Made by a program: the position numbers and the translations under genes | In this document: positions 41,815 through 51,080 of the stretch, piece after piece | How positions within the stretch are numbered: the stretch's first letter is position 1 | How the letters are laid out: the number at the start of each line of letters is the position of its first letter | Notes under the pieces: generated by a model | Seen by the model: the letters and a program-made list of their open reading frames with translations, nothing else | Database searches by the model: none | What the model was told of the DNA's origin: nothing | DNA from: Gudongella sp049310905 | GTDB lineage: Bacteria; Bacillota; Clostridia; Tissierellales; Tissierellaceae | Assembly: GCF_049310905.1 (NCBI RefSeq) | Contig: NZ_JBMEMN010000014.1 | Coordinates: 1-64,000 of the forward strand | Direction: 5' to 3' | DNA length: 64,000 nucleotides

Positions 41815-42615
41815 ATGGAGAAACCAATAGGAGTACTGGATTCAGGTGTAGGAGGACTTACTGTGGTAAAGTCAATTCAAAAGATTTTGCCCCATGAGGA
41901 CATCATATACTTTGGAGACAGTAAAAATGTACCATACGGAAATCGCGACGAAGAAGAGATTTATCGTTTAACAATGGCAATGCTCAAATATTTTGAGAAG
42001 AGAGATGTCAAAATGGTAGCTATTGCATGTAATACTATTTCAACAATGGCAGATAGATTCAGGGATAAATTTGATTTTCCCATCGTGGATATAATCTCAC
42101 CTACTGTCGATCACATTGAAAATATGGGAATCAATAAGATGGTAATATTGGGAACGGATTTCACCATTAGGACAAAAGCCTATGAGAGGCTTCTGCGAGA
42201 GAGAAGAAAGGACTATGAAATATCCTCCGAAAAGAGTCCTAGACTGGCTGAGCTGGTTGATAAGGGGGACTATAGGTCAAGGGAGATATACGATACGATC
42301 AGTGGTCATCTTCAAAGCATATCCCAGATGGGAAACTTCTATAATATTGTGCTGGCATGCACACATTATCCAATTGTAGAAGATGTATTCCTGGAACTTG
42401 ACCCGACACTCAACTACATAAATCCAGGTTTTCAGCAGGCAAAAGCCATGAGGATGGTCCTCCATGCGCAGGGGACCTTAAAAAAAGAAGGAAAGGGAAC
42501 TCTTCAGATCCTTACATCAGGATTTCCAGAAATCTACAAAGCGGTTGTGGAAAAGCTTGAAATGTTAGAAGCTGAGGATATTAAGACCATTGAAATACCA
42601 CCTTATAAAGAATAG
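41815..42615 (+). CDS. murI: Glutamate racemase
   Basis: 266-aa cofactor-independent racemase that makes D-glutamate for peptidoglycan. The first catalytic Cys is in AIACNTIS and the second in LACTHYPI, with the N-terminal GVLDSGVGGLTVVK signature. The start follows GGGAGGAA. Confidence 0.95.
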   Translation: MEKPIGVLDSGVGGLTVVKSIQKILPHEDIIYFGDSKNVPYGNRDEEEIYRLTMAMLKYFEKRDVKMVAIACNTISTMADRFRDKFDFPIVDIISPTVDHIENMGINKMVILGTDFTIRTKAYERLLRERRKDYEISSEKSPRLAELVDKGDYRSREIYDTISGHLQSISQMGNFYNIVLACTHYPIVEDVFLELDPTLNYINPGFQQAKAMRMVLHAQGTLKKEGKGTLQILTSGFPEIYKAVVEKLEMLEAEDIKTIEIPPYKE

Positions 42616-42662
42616 TCTATTGACAATGAACTCAGATATGCTATAATTGATTTTAATTAAAT

Positions 42663-42852
42663 AAGGCAGTGAAGGGAAATAGTAGGCAAGAAAGTCTTTA
42701 AGAGAGCCGGTGGTAGGTGCGAACCGGAAGACGGAATTACTGAATCCAACCCTGAGCCAGTATTATTCGAGTGAGCCGTGATACGGCTAACTAGGGTGGC
42801 AACGCGGGTATACTCTCGTCCCTATACTATATAGGGATGGGAGTTTTTTAAT
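42663..42852 (+). promoter_or_regulatory. T-box riboswitch, serine-specific, with terminator
   Basis: A tRNA-sensing leader: AGTA of stem I near 42682, then GAA-TCC-A with specifier TCC (Ser) at 42745-42747, and the T-box AGGGTGGCAACGCGGG at 42793-42808. A terminator stem (42813-42840) ends in TTTTTT. Uncharged tRNA-Ser binding should free serS transcription. Confidence 0.95.
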
Positions 42853-42877
42853 TATTAGGAGAAGGAGGAGGAATATT

Positions 42878-44152
42878 ATGTTGGATATCAAGAGAATTAG
42901 AATGGATACCGAAGAAGTCAAGGTAGCTCTTGCAAAGAGACATGGTGATTACCCGATTGACAAGGTGATTGAACTTGATGAAAAGAGAAGGGAAGTACTT
43001 GTTCAGGTTGAAGAGATGAAAGCAGAGCAGAACAAGGTTTCAAAGAAAATCCCAAAATTAAAGAAGGAAGGCAAGGATGTAACCGAGATTTTTGCCCAGA
43101 TGAAAGAACTTTCAGATAAGGTAAAGGAGCTTGACGTACAGGTCAAGGACGTAGATGATCAGTTAAAGAGTATGCTTCTTCAGATTCCAAACACACCACA
43201 CCATAGTGTTGTTGAAGGTGAATCCGATGAGGACAATATTGAGATGAGGAAAGATGGAACCCCAAGAGAATTCGATTTTGAGCCAAAAGCTCACTGGGAT
43301 ATTGGAACTAAGCTTGATGTCCTGGATTTTGAAAGGGCATCAAAAATATCAGGTGCCAGATTCAGCATATTCAAAGGAGCAGGCGCAAGACTTGAAAGGG
43401 CATTAATCAGCTTTATGCTTGACCTTCACACAGGAGAGCACGGTTATACTGAAATGTCTACGCCATTTATGGTAAACAGGGACAGTATGATGGGAACAGG
43501 ACAGCTTCCAAAGTTTGAAGAGGACATGTTCTATGTTCCTGGCAAGGATTTCTTCCTTGTACCAACTGCTGAAGTTCCCCTTACAAATCTGCTAAGGGAC
43601 GAAATACTGACTGAGGAACAGCTTCCGGTTTATTTCACGGCTTACACTCCTTGCTTCAGACAGGAAGCGGGATCAGCTGGAAGAGATACAAGAGGACTTA
43701 TCAGAAATCATCAATTTGACAAGGTTGAGATGGTAAAGTTTGCTCATCCCGATAGATCATATGATGAGCTTGAGACTCTTACAGGCAACGCAGAGGAAGT
43801 TCTGAAGAGACTGGGGATTCCTTACAGAGTTGTGATGCTAAGCACTGGAGATCTTGGATTCTCATCAGCAAAGACCTACGATGTGGAAGTTTGGATGCCA
43901 AGCTATGACAGATATGTTGAGATATCAAGCTGCAGTAATTTTGAGGACTATCAGTCAAGAAGAGCGAATTTAAGATTCAGAAGAGAAGACAACGGCAAGG
44001 TTGAATATCTTCATACATTAAATGGATCCGGCTTGGCGGTAGGAAGAACTTTTGCGGCTATACTCGAGAACTTTCAGCAGGAAGACGGTTCTGTAACAGT
44101 TCCTGAAGTGCTAAGAAAATACATGGGAGGCATTGAAAGGCTTCAAAAATAG
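42878..44152 (+). CDS. serS: Seryl-tRNA synthetase
   Basis: 424-aa class II synthetase. The N-terminal coiled-coil arm (about 25-100) that grips the tRNA-Ser long arm is followed by the catalytic core with TAEVPLTNLLRDE, FRQEAGSAGRDTRGLIRNHQF (motif 2) and LNGSGLAVGRTFAAI (motif 3). The start follows AAGGAGGAGG. The T-box leader with a Ser codon agrees with the enzyme. Confidence 0.97.
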   Translation: MLDIKRIRMDTEEVKVALAKRHGDYPIDKVIELDEKRREVLVQVEEMKAEQNKVSKKIPKLKKEGKDVTEIFAQMKELSDKVKELDVQVKDVDDQLKSMLLQIPNTPHHSVVEGESDEDNIEMRKDGTPREFDFEPKAHWDIGTKLDVLDFERASKISGARFSIFKGAGARLERALISFMLDLHTGEHGYTEMSTPFMVNRDSMMGTGQLPKFEEDMFYVPGKDFFLVPTAEVPLTNLLRDEILTEEQLPVYFTAYTPCFRQEAGSAGRDTRGLIRNHQFDKVEMVKFAHPDRSYDELETLTGNAEEVLKRLGIPYRVVMLSTGDLGFSSAKTYDVEVWMPSYDRYVEISSCSNFEDYQSRRANLRFRREDNGKVEYLHTLNGSGLAVGRTFAAILENFQQEDGSVTVPEVLRKYMGGIERLQK

Positions 44153-44159
44153 AACAATA

Positions 44160-44190
44160 AGTCCGAAGATGAAATCTTCGGACTATTCTC
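44160..44190 (+). terminator. Terminator after serS
   Basis: AGTCCGAAGAT-GAA-ATCTTCGGACT, a perfect 11-bp stem with a weak ATTCTCT tail. Confidence 0.8.
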
Positions 44191-44273
44191 TCTAAAGAAC
44201 TCGTAGATGGCAGAAACACCAAGTTTAAGAATAATTTAACAAAATTTTAGTGGATTATCACGCCAGTTTACGT

Positions 44274-44318
44274 TATAATGTATTTACAAGTTGTCCAAAT
44301 AGTTAGAATCGGACAACT
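44274..44318 (+). promoter_or_regulatory. TRAP-TAXI operon promoter -10 and operator-like inverted repeat
   Basis: TATAAT at 44274-44279, with no clear -35. Just downstream, AGTTGTCC (44289-44296) and GGACAACT (44311-44318) form a perfect inverted repeat that could be a repressor site or a 5' hairpin. Confidence 0.55.
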
Positions 44319-44351
44319 AAGAAAGGTAGAAAATTAAAAAGGGGGATGAAT

Positions 44352-45383
44352 ATGAACAAAAAGACATTATCATTGTGGTTGGTATTTATACTGACACTAT
44401 CACTAATGGTTGGTTGCTCACCAGCTGCAGAAGAGCCAGCAGAAGAGCCAGCAGGGGAAGAACCAGTAGCAGAAGAGCCAGCAGAAGAGCCAGCAGAAGA
44501 CATATTTATATCAGTAGCAACTGGAGGAACAGGCGGTACTTACTATCCACTTGGTGGAGCTATTTCAAAAATCTTCAACGATAATATTGCTGGAGTAAAT
44601 GCAAATGCACAATCAACTGGAGCATCAGCTGAGAACGTTAACCTTGTAGCTCAAGGCGAAGCAGAACTTGCTTTTGTACAGAACGATGTTACTTACTATG
44701 CATTTACAGGGACAGAGACTTTTGATGGTCAAGACCCAATAACAAACATTAGAGGAATGGCTATGCTATATCCTGAAGTTATTCAGGTAATTGCAACAGC
44801 TGACTCAGGAATCACAAGCATTGAAGACCTTGCTGGAATGAAGGTTGCAGTAGGAGCACCTGGATCAGGTACTGAAGTTAATGCAAGACAGATTCTTGAA
44901 GAGTACGGAATGACATATGATGACCTTGGTAAAGCTGACTACCTTTCATTTAACGAGGCTGCAGACCAGCTTAAGAACAAGCAGGTAGACGCTGCATTCG
45001 TAACTGGTGCACTTCCAACTTCAGCAGTAACAGAAGTAACTCAAACTGCAGATATCGTAGTTGTCGCAATGGATCCTGCAAGAATTGCTTCACTTTCAGA
45101 GAAGTATCCATTCTACACTGAAGTATCCATTCCTGGAGATAGCTACAAGGGTATGGAAGCAGATGTAACTTCAGCAGCAGTAATGGCAATGCTTATTGTT
45201 CCAGAGGACCTAAGTGAAGACTTGGTTTACAACATGACAATGAACATCTTCGAACAAAGACAAGTTATAATTGACACGCATGCAAGAGGTAACGACATTA
45301 AACTGGAAACTGCACTTGCAGGTATGCCAATAGACCTTCATGCAGGCGCTCAGAAGTATTACGATGAGCAAGGCATCCAGTAG
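44352..45383 (+). CDS. TAXI family TRAP transporter solute-binding lipoprotein
   Basis: 343-aa substrate-binding protein of the TRAP-TAXI type. A type II signal with lipobox MVGCS is followed by an acidic linker of repeated EEPA units (about residues 26-50), coded by near-repeats of GAAGAGCCAGCA. The binding fold begins ISVATGGTGGTYYPLGGAI. The start is ATG 44352 with GGGGG six bases before it. It passes an organic acid, perhaps glutamate-like, to the permease two genes on. Confidence 0.92.
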   Translation: MNKKTLSLWLVFILTLSLMVGCSPAAEEPAEEPAGEEPVAEEPAEEPAEDIFISVATGGTGGTYYPLGGAISKIFNDNIAGVNANAQSTGASAENVNLVAQGEAELAFVQNDVTYYAFTGTETFDGQDPITNIRGMAMLYPEVIQVIATADSGITSIEDLAGMKVAVGAPGSGTEVNARQILEEYGMTYDDLGKADYLSFNEAADQLKNKQVDAAFVTGALPTSAVTEVTQTADIVVVAMDPARIASLSEKYPFYTEVSIPGDSYKGMEADVTSAAVMAMLIVPEDLSEDLVYNMTMNIFEQRQVIIDTHARGNDIKLETALAGMPIDLHAGAQKYYDEQGIQ

Positions 45384-45921
45384 AAAAGAATTCAATGGAA
45401 AAGGTACTGATAGTATCAGTACCTTTCCCTTATTAAAGAGGTTTTTGGCAGTGGTCACGATTCTATTGGTGATTGCGATGATGGTTTATCCAGTAGAGGT
45501 ATTAAAGGCATCAGATGCAAAAAGTGGAGAATATCTAAGGTCCTGGTGGCCAAGGGGTGATAATTCCTTTACAGTAAAATACATTCATTCGGTTGAACGG
45601 ACACCCGTATGGGAAATGTACACAATGGATGATGGTGAAATTATACTGAGGGAAACAGTCTTTCAGTCCTATGGGGCTGGACTTCCGGCAACAAGTCCAT
45701 ATGATTTTGATATAGTTGAAGATGGCTTTCGACTGTACAACATTGACCAAAAAATGACAAACCTCGTTTATAGAACAGGAGCAGTAAGGGCAAATCACGA
45801 GCTAATGGTAGGAGGAAAACCTTATTTTTTTGTTGAATTTTCAGAACCTACCGAAGCTGTAAAGTTTGAGACCCAAAAAACTCCACTCATAGTATATTTG
45901 GCAAAGGAGGGGTTTAGATGA
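45364..45921 (+). CDS. DUF1850 protein associated with TRAP-TAXI transporter
   Basis: 185-aa protein with one N-terminal hydrophobic segment (about residues 29-46) and an outer DUF1850 domain with YIHSVERTPVWEMY and FQSYGAGLPA. DUF1850 genes commonly sit between TAXI binding protein and permease genes, as here, and are thought to assist the transporter. The start is uncertain: ATG 45364 overlaps the binding-protein end; GTG 45451, behind AAAGAGG and after a hairpin, is the alternative. Its end overlaps the permease start. Confidence 0.8.
   Translation: MSKASSRKEFNGKGTDSISTFPLLKRFLAVVTILLVIAMMVYPVEVLKASDAKSGEYLRSWWPRGDNSFTVKYIHSVERTPVWEMYTMDDGEIILRETVFQSYGAGLPATSPYDFDIVEDGFRLYNIDQKMTNLVYRTGAVRANHELMVGGKPYFFVEFSEPTEAVKFETQKTPLIVYLAKEGFR
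45401..45424 (+). other. Stem-loop after the TAXI binding-protein gene
   Basis: AAGGTACTGAT and ATCAGTACCTT form an almost perfect stem followed by TCCCTT. It probably lowers expression of the downstream permease relative to the binding protein. It lies inside the DUF1850 frame if that gene starts at 45364. Confidence 0.6.
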
Positions 45922-48002
45922 GTGACGATAAAAGATTAGACAACGACAACAATGAAGAAGACAAAATAATTGGGGATGATGAAATCCTTGAAGAACAGAC
46001 TGTCATTGCGGACACATCAGGAGGAATAGCACTGGATGATGAAGGACTTGATGTTGATTCACTGATGGAATCCTATGACAAGGAGACATCGAAACTTAGA
46101 AAGCTAAAAGGAACATTATCAAAGCTTGTTATGGTTATTGCCATTGCAATGTCAACTTTCCACCTGTACACTGCAGGATTCGGGACTTTGCTTTCCTACA
46201 GACAGAGATCGCTACATATAATATTTGCATTTATAATTGGATTATTCCTTTATCCCGCGAGAAAGAAGTCCAGCAGGGAAAAACCTGCAATACTTGATTT
46301 TGCATTGATGGGGCTTACATTGGTAGTATTTGGATACATATTCCTCTTCCCAGAGCAGATGGCTCTTAAGGGAGGAAATGCAACACCTTTGGACCTGGTA
46401 TTTGGTGTTATTGCCATACTTCTGACACTTGAGGTTACTAGGAGAGTTGTTGGACCTGAGCTTCCAATAGTTGCAATCGTGTTCCTAAGCTACGCTTACT
46501 TTGGACCACAGATGCCTGGAATCCTTGCACATAGAGGATTTTCGCTTACGAGGATAGTATCTCATATGTACATGGGGCTTGAAGGAATAATGGGTATACC
46601 TACTGGTGTATCTGCGACCTTCGTATTCCTGTTTATACTGTTTGGGGCATTCCTTGACAAGACTGGAGTAGGTAAATTCTTTATTGATATGGCATTTGGC
46701 ATGACCGGACACTTGAAGAGTGGACCTGCCATGACAGCAGTTGTAGCCAGTGGATTCATGGGATCAATATCAGGAAGTTCTGTAGCCAATACAGTTACTA
46801 CTGGTGCATTTACAATACCTTTGATGAAAAAGACAGGCTACAAGCCATACTTTGCAGGAGCAGTTGAAGCAGCCGCTTCAACAGGTGGACAGATAATGCC
46901 ACCTGTAATGGGCGCGGCAGCATTTATCATGGCTGAGTTTACCGGCATATCCTATCTTCAGATAATAATAGCAGCTGCAATTCCTGCTGTTCTTTACTAT
47001 TTTGCAGTTGGTACAATGGTTCACCTTGAAGCTTCTAAACTTGGTTTGGAAGGAATACCAAGAGAGAAACTTCCAAAAGTAAGCAAGCTTCTACTTACCA
47101 GAGGATTCCTTCTAATTCCATTGGTGAGTGTTGTTTATTTCCTGATATCAGGTAATACACCTACACTTGCTGCATTCAAGGCAATTATAATCAGTGTTGT
47201 CGTAGCAATTATTGCTACATTGATAAGAAAGGACAGTTCATTTACATTCAAGGATTTCCTTGGTGCTCTTGAAGCAGGAGCCAAGGGCTCTGTTGGGGTT
47301 GCCTGTGCCTGTGCATCTGCAGGTATGATAGTTGGAGTTGTAACGCTTACAGGTCTTGGACTTAGAATCGCAGAAATTATTGTAACAGTTGCTCAAGGTA
47401 ATCTTTTGCTTACATTGTTCTTTACGATGATTGCATCAATTATACTTGGAATGGGACTACCTACAACGGCAAAGTATATCGTACTAGCAACAATGGCAGT
47501 TCCAGCACTTATAAAGCTTGATGTCAACTTGATGTCAGCTCACTTGTTCATTCTATACTTCGGAGTAGTTGCGGATATTACACCACCAGTTGCACTTGCA
47601 GCATATGCCGGGGCGGGAATAGCAGGTTCAAATTCCATGAAGACTGGATTCCAGGCTGTAAAGATAGCTCTGGCGGCGTTTATAGTACCATATATATTCG
47701 TCATCAATCCTGAACTGATAATGGTAGAGGATATTGTTGGTACAACAGTTATATTTATGCCATTTATTGAGGCGCTACCTGTGATTGTATCAGCAATTAT
47801 TGGAATACTTTGTCTGGCAAGCTCCGTGGAGGGTTACTTGATTAAAAGGACCAATATAATTGAGAGGGTATTACTTGCTGCGGCAGCATTGATGCTACTG
47901 TATCCAGGTTATTTTACAGATGCATTTGGTTTGGTGGCGCTGGTAGGAACATATTTATTCCAGAAAATGCAGATAAAAAGAGAGAAAGCCAAAGCCGCTT
48001 AG
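45918..48002 (+). CDS. TRAP transporter permease, fused 4TM/12TM (TAXI type)
   Basis: 694-aa permease in which the small DctQ-like and large DctM-like parts are fused, as usual for TAXI systems. After an acidic cytoplasmic head (about 1-60) there are some 16-18 helices, with the DctM motifs GSISGSSVANTVTTGAFTIPLM and GMGLPTTAKYIVLATMAVPAL. It is a sodium- or proton-driven importer working with the binding protein at 44352. The start overlaps the DUF1850 stop. Confidence 0.94.
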   Translation: MSDDKRLDNDNNEEDKIIGDDEILEEQTVIADTSGGIALDDEGLDVDSLMESYDKETSKLRKLKGTLSKLVMVIAIAMSTFHLYTAGFGTLLSYRQRSLHIIFAFIIGLFLYPARKKSSREKPAILDFALMGLTLVVFGYIFLFPEQMALKGGNATPLDLVFGVIAILLTLEVTRRVVGPELPIVAIVFLSYAYFGPQMPGILAHRGFSLTRIVSHMYMGLEGIMGIPTGVSATFVFLFILFGAFLDKTGVGKFFIDMAFGMTGHLKSGPAMTAVVASGFMGSISGSSVANTVTTGAFTIPLMKKTGYKPYFAGAVEAAASTGGQIMPPVMGAAAFIMAEFTGISYLQIIIAAAIPAVLYYFAVGTMVHLEASKLGLEGIPREKLPKVSKLLLTRGFLLIPLVSVVYFLISGNTPTLAAFKAIIISVVVAIIATLIRKDSSFTFKDFLGALEAGAKGSVGVACACASAGMIVGVVTLTGLGLRIAEIIVTVAQGNLLLTLFFTMIASIILGMGLPTTAKYIVLATMAVPALIKLDVNLMSAHLFILYFGVVADITPPVALAAYAGAGIAGSNSMKTGFQAVKIALAAFIVPYIFVINPELIMVEDIVGTTVIFMPFIEALPVIVSAIIGILCLASSVEGYLIKRTNIIERVLLAAAALMLLYPGYFTDAFGLVALVGTYLFQKMQIKREKAKAA

Positions 48003-48013
48003 AAGATAATCCG

Positions 48014-48045
48014 CCGGATTGTGTGATTTGCACAATCCGGTTTTT
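48014..48045 (+). terminator. Terminator after the TRAP permease gene
   Basis: CCGGATTGTG (48014-48023) and CACAATCCGG (48031-48040) followed by TTTTT. Confidence 0.92.
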
Positions 48046-48062
48046 AAATAGGCTTACAGTGT

Positions 48063-48091
48063 TTGACAAAGACTAAAAATAGTTGTAAAAT
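48063..48091 (+). promoter_or_regulatory. Promoter of tRNA-Arg
   Basis: TTGACA (48063-48068) and TAAAAT (48086-48091) with a 17-bp spacer, 13 bp before the tRNA. Confidence 0.85.
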
Positions 48092-48104
48092 ATCTTTGTG
48101 ACTT

Positions 48105-48180
48105 GCACCCGTAGCTCAGAAGGATAGAGCGGTGCCCTCCTAAGGCATGAGCAGGGGTTCGATTCCTCTCGGGTGCACCA
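48105..48180 (+). tRNA. tRNA-Arg (anticodon CCT)
   Basis: 76-nt cloverleaf: acceptor arms GCACCCG / CGGGTGC, D arm GCTC/GAGC, anticodon arm GTGCC-CTCCTAA-GGCAT with anticodon CCT, T loop TTCGATT, and an encoded CCA end. It reads the AGG codon. It lies 20 bp before tadA and may be co-transcribed with it. Confidence 0.95.
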
Positions 48181-48200
48181 TTAAAACAAGGTGATCTAAT

Positions 48201-48665
48201 ATGGATGAAAAATTTATGAATGAAGCTATCAAAATTGCTAAGACCAGCACCTACGAAGTACCAGTGGGTGCTGTTGTTGTATACAATGACAAAATTATCG
48301 GTAGAGGTTATAACCAAAGAGAGACAAAGAAAAATCCAATCGCCCATGCAGAGATAATGGCAATACAGGAAGCCAGCAGGTATCTTGGCGGGTGGAGGCT
48401 AGTAGATTGTACCCTATATGTCACTTTGGAGCCTTGTGCCATGTGTGCAGGAGCTATTGTAAATGCAAGGATACCAAGGCTTGTTATAGGTGCAATGGAT
48501 CCAAGACACGGATGCTGCGGATCTGTTGAAGACCTTGTAAGACACCCAAGGCTCAATCATAGGGTCGAGCTCAAAATGGGAGTTCTTGAAAAGGAATGTG
48601 CACAATTGTTGAAAGATTTTTTCAGAGATCTGAGAAAAAGAAATAGAGGTGTCAGCGATGAGTAA
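48201..48665 (+). CDS. tadA: tRNA-specific adenosine deaminase
   Basis: 154-aa zinc deaminase that makes inosine at the wobble base of tRNA-Arg(ACG). The zinc/catalytic motifs are HAEIMAI and PCAMCAGAI. The start follows AAGGTGA. It lies just after a tRNA-Arg gene and overlaps the next gene by 8 bp. Confidence 0.95.
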   Translation: MDEKFMNEAIKIAKTSTYEVPVGAVVVYNDKIIGRGYNQRETKKNPIAHAEIMAIQEASRYLGGWRLVDCTLYVTLEPCAMCAGAIVNARIPRLVIGAMDPRHGCCGSVEDLVRHPRLNHRVELKMGVLEKECAQLLKDFFRDLRKRNRGVSDE

Positions 48666-50646
48666 AAAGTGGATAAGTACAGCATGTACATTGGACTGCT
48701 GGGATTCATGCTCAATAAAGGCTCTGGTTGAGAATGGGGAATTGAAGAAACTTACCGGGAATCCAGAAAATCCAGTAACAGGTGGATTCCTGTGCGAGAA
48801 GGGCTACAAACACATCCAGATGAGGAATTCCAGGCATAGGCTCCTGAAACCTCTTATAAGACAAAATGGAGACCTTAGAGAAGCATCCTGGGATGAAGCC
48901 TTGGGTCTTGTGGCAATCAAAATGGATTCCTTAAGAAAAGAGTATCCTGCAACATCTCTTCTATACATAAGCGAATTTGGGAATTCAGGTGTGCTTAAAA
49001 AAGCAGATCAGCGTTTTTTCAATGCATATGGGGGCGTGACAATGCCTACAGGAAATCTCTGTGCTGGAGCAGGCGTGGAGGCTCAAAGATATGATTTCGG
49101 CAAGTGCCTGTCACACGAACCTACGGATTACATTAATAGCGAAATGATAATAATATGGGGGAGAAATCCAGCTTCAACAGGACCACATATGATGCCGTTT
49201 TTTAAAAAGGCAAAGGAAAAAGCCGCAAAAATAGTCGTAATTGATCCTCTTCCTTCTGAAACGGTTGCTTTTTCTGATGTTCATTTGTCTCCGAAGCCCG
49301 GATCAGATGGACTGATTGCACTCTATATGACAAAGGTTTTAATTGAGAATAATCTTGTTGACATGGAGTATATAGATAAAAACACTATTGGTTTTGAAAA
49401 TTTGAAGGAAGCGGTACTTAAGATTTCACAGGAGGAATTATTTGCAAGAACTGGAATTGATCCAAAAGAGATTGAAAAACTGGCATTGGAGTATGGAAGA
49501 GCAAACCCTGCAGCAATCATACTGGGCTTTGGAATACAAAGATACTCTAACGGTGGTGAAACAGTACGAGCAATTGATGCACTCGGTGCTGTAAGTGGAA
49601 ACATTGGGAAATCCGGCGGAGGAGTCAGTTATAACAACAGTGTGACAGATGGACTGATTGATGATAACTTTTTAACGGGAACATATCTGGCAAATGAAAA
49701 AAGGACTTATAAGAGGCCATTGCTTGGAGAATTCATCTTGACAGAGAAGAACCCTCCAGTAAGGATGATATATACAGCCCGGGCCAACCCGGTAAACCAG
49801 GGAATGGATGCGACAAAGATTCTAGAGGCATTTAGAACCGTGGATTTCAAGGTAACTCTGGACATGTACCTTACAGATACCGCAGCTGCTTCGGATGTTG
49901 TATTGCCTGTGAGGCATCCTCTTGAAGAGGATAACATCGTCATGCCACCTGCAAACCATAGCTATATAAATTACTGCAACAAGATTGTAGAATCACCTGA
50001 AGGAGTTCTTTCAGAGATAGAAATCTTGAACCATCTTGCAGAAAGACTGGGTCTTGTCGATTTTCCAATTATGACTGCAGACCAATGGATTGATAGAATC
50101 ACTCAGCCAATGAAAGAAAAAATTGATATGAAATTGCTAAGGGAGAAGCCATTAAAGGTACCTGGACTTCTTGATATTCCTTGGAGTGATGGAAATTTCC
50201 TGACCCCCTCTGGAAAATTTGAATTCTATTCTGAGACAGCTGAAAAAGAAGGATTCTCGGCTCTTCCAGAGAAGAGGAAGATCCAGGTCGAGACTACAAA
50301 TAAATATCCGTTTTATTTCATCACTCCAAAGCTTAGAGGATCTCTTCACTCTCAGCACTTTGCGCTGATTGAGGAAGATCATACACCTCTTGTCTATATG
50401 AATAAAGAGAAAGCTAGAGAGATGGGGCTTAAAGAAAGAGACGATGTAACTATTACAACTGAGAAAGGTTCACTTAAGGCTATACTTAGTCTTGATAAGG
50501 AAATCCTTCCTGACAGGGTAATGGTATATCAGGGTGGATGGATGAAAAAGGGTGGAGGAGTGAATAGAATCATTCCGGAGATATATTCCAAAATGGGAAT
50601 CCATGCAGCCTATTATGAGGTTGTATGCAGGGTTGAAAAGGAATGA
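48658..50646 (+). CDS. Molybdopterin-dependent oxidoreductase
   Basis: 662-aa enzyme of the DMSO-reductase/formate-dehydrogenase superfamily. The N-terminal [4Fe-4S] motif is CTLDCWDSC followed by FLCEKGY. The likely metal ligand is Cys in NLCAGAG, not selenocysteine. The C-terminal molybdopterin domain has PKLRGSLHSQHF. There is no Tat signal and no partner subunit nearby, so it is probably cytoplasmic. It may act on a small substrate such as formate, a thiosulfate-like compound or an aldehyde; the substrate is open. The start is ATG 48658 within the tadA end. Confidence 0.88.
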   Translation: MSKKWISTACTLDCWDSCSIKALVENGELKKLTGNPENPVTGGFLCEKGYKHIQMRNSRHRLLKPLIRQNGDLREASWDEALGLVAIKMDSLRKEYPATSLLYISEFGNSGVLKKADQRFFNAYGGVTMPTGNLCAGAGVEAQRYDFGKCLSHEPTDYINSEMIIIWGRNPASTGPHMMPFFKKAKEKAAKIVVIDPLPSETVAFSDVHLSPKPGSDGLIALYMTKVLIENNLVDMEYIDKNTIGFENLKEAVLKISQEELFARTGIDPKEIEKLALEYGRANPAAIILGFGIQRYSNGGETVRAIDALGAVSGNIGKSGGGVSYNNSVTDGLIDDNFLTGTYLANEKRTYKRPLLGEFILTEKNPPVRMIYTARANPVNQGMDATKILEAFRTVDFKVTLDMYLTDTAAASDVVLPVRHPLEEDNIVMPPANHSYINYCNKIVESPEGVLSEIEILNHLAERLGLVDFPIMTADQWIDRITQPMKEKIDMKLLREKPLKVPGLLDIPWSDGNFLTPSGKFEFYSETAEKEGFSALPEKRKIQVETTNKYPFYFITPKLRGSLHSQHFALIEEDHTPLVYMNKEKAREMGLKERDDVTITTEKGSLKAILSLDKEILPDRVMVYQGGWMKKGGGVNRIIPEIYSKMGIHAAYYEVVCRVEKE

Positions 50647-50725
50647 CAAGCAACTGAAATCACTCCACTAAAGATGTTTGCAAACTAATGGAATCGGCTG
50701 TATAATATAATTTGTCAACTTGATA

Positions 50726-50817
50726 GGAGAAGTACCCAAGTGGCTGAAGGGTCCGCTCTCGAAAAGCGGTAGGTCGGCAAAACCGGCGCGAGGGTTCAAA
50801 TCCCTCCTTCTCCGCCA
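50726..50817 (+). tRNA. tRNA-Ser (anticodon CGA)
   Basis: 92-nt tRNA with a long variable arm. The acceptor GGAGAAG pairs with CTTCTCC; the anticodon arm CCGCT-CTCGAAA-AGCGG carries anticodon CGA; the T loop is TTCAAAT; the end is encoded GCCA. It reads the TCG codon. Confidence 0.95.
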
Positions 50818-50828
50818 GAATCTAAAGA

Positions 50829-50858
50829 CTTTCCCATAATAAGGGGAAGCCTTTTTTG
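50829..50858 (+). terminator. Terminator after tRNA-Ser
   Basis: CTTTCCC and GGGGAAG (one G-U pair) followed by CCTTTTTT. Confidence 0.88.
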
Positions 50859-50984
50859 TTCTGGAAATAAAATAATATTGATAAATGATAATCTCCAAAA
50901 AATTAATCAAGCATATAACTTGCAAAAATCAGCTATTTAAGTTGGCCAAAAGTGTATTTAGGGTAAATAATTAACAGGAAGCAC

Positions 50985-51064
50985 AATAAACAGGGATGCT
51001 TTGATCTTGGGAGTGTATTTGGACGCTTGCTCTCAGGTGAGCAAGCAGCGTAACCGACCATAAA
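50985..51064 (+). promoter_or_regulatory. Cyclic-di-GMP-II riboswitch aptamer
   Basis: The segment from GATCTTGGGAG through TTTGGACGC, the hairpin TTGCTC-TCAGGT-GAGCAA, then GCAGCGTAACCGACC lines up part by part with the clostridial c-di-GMP-II aptamer (TTGGGCAC, a hairpin, then AGTAGTGCAACCGACC). ACGC/GCGT forms the helix around the hairpin. The CTTT/ATAAAG ends could close P1. It sits 30 bp before a secreted stalk-domain protein, a usual target class. The 5' limit is approximate. Confidence 0.88.
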
Positions 51065-51080
51065 GGTCGGTATTTTTTTT
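51053..51080 (+). terminator. Terminator overlapping the c-di-GMP-II aptamer
   Basis: ACCGACC (51053-51059) pairs with GGTCGGT (51065-51071), followed by eight T residues. The 5' arm is the conserved 3' edge of the aptamer, so ligand binding should block termination and turn the gene on. Confidence 0.88.

Noticed and set aside
44426..44500. Possible short tandem repeat or CRISPR-like array
   Set aside because: The 12-bp near-repeats encode the acidic EEPA linker of the TAXI lipoprotein and have no spacers. No CRISPR array was found anywhere in the window.
48658..50646. Formate dehydrogenase selenoprotein
   Set aside because: The frame has no internal TGA, and the metal-ligand position appears to be Cys in NLCAGAG. 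It is a molybdopterin oxidoreductase, but formate specificity is not shown.
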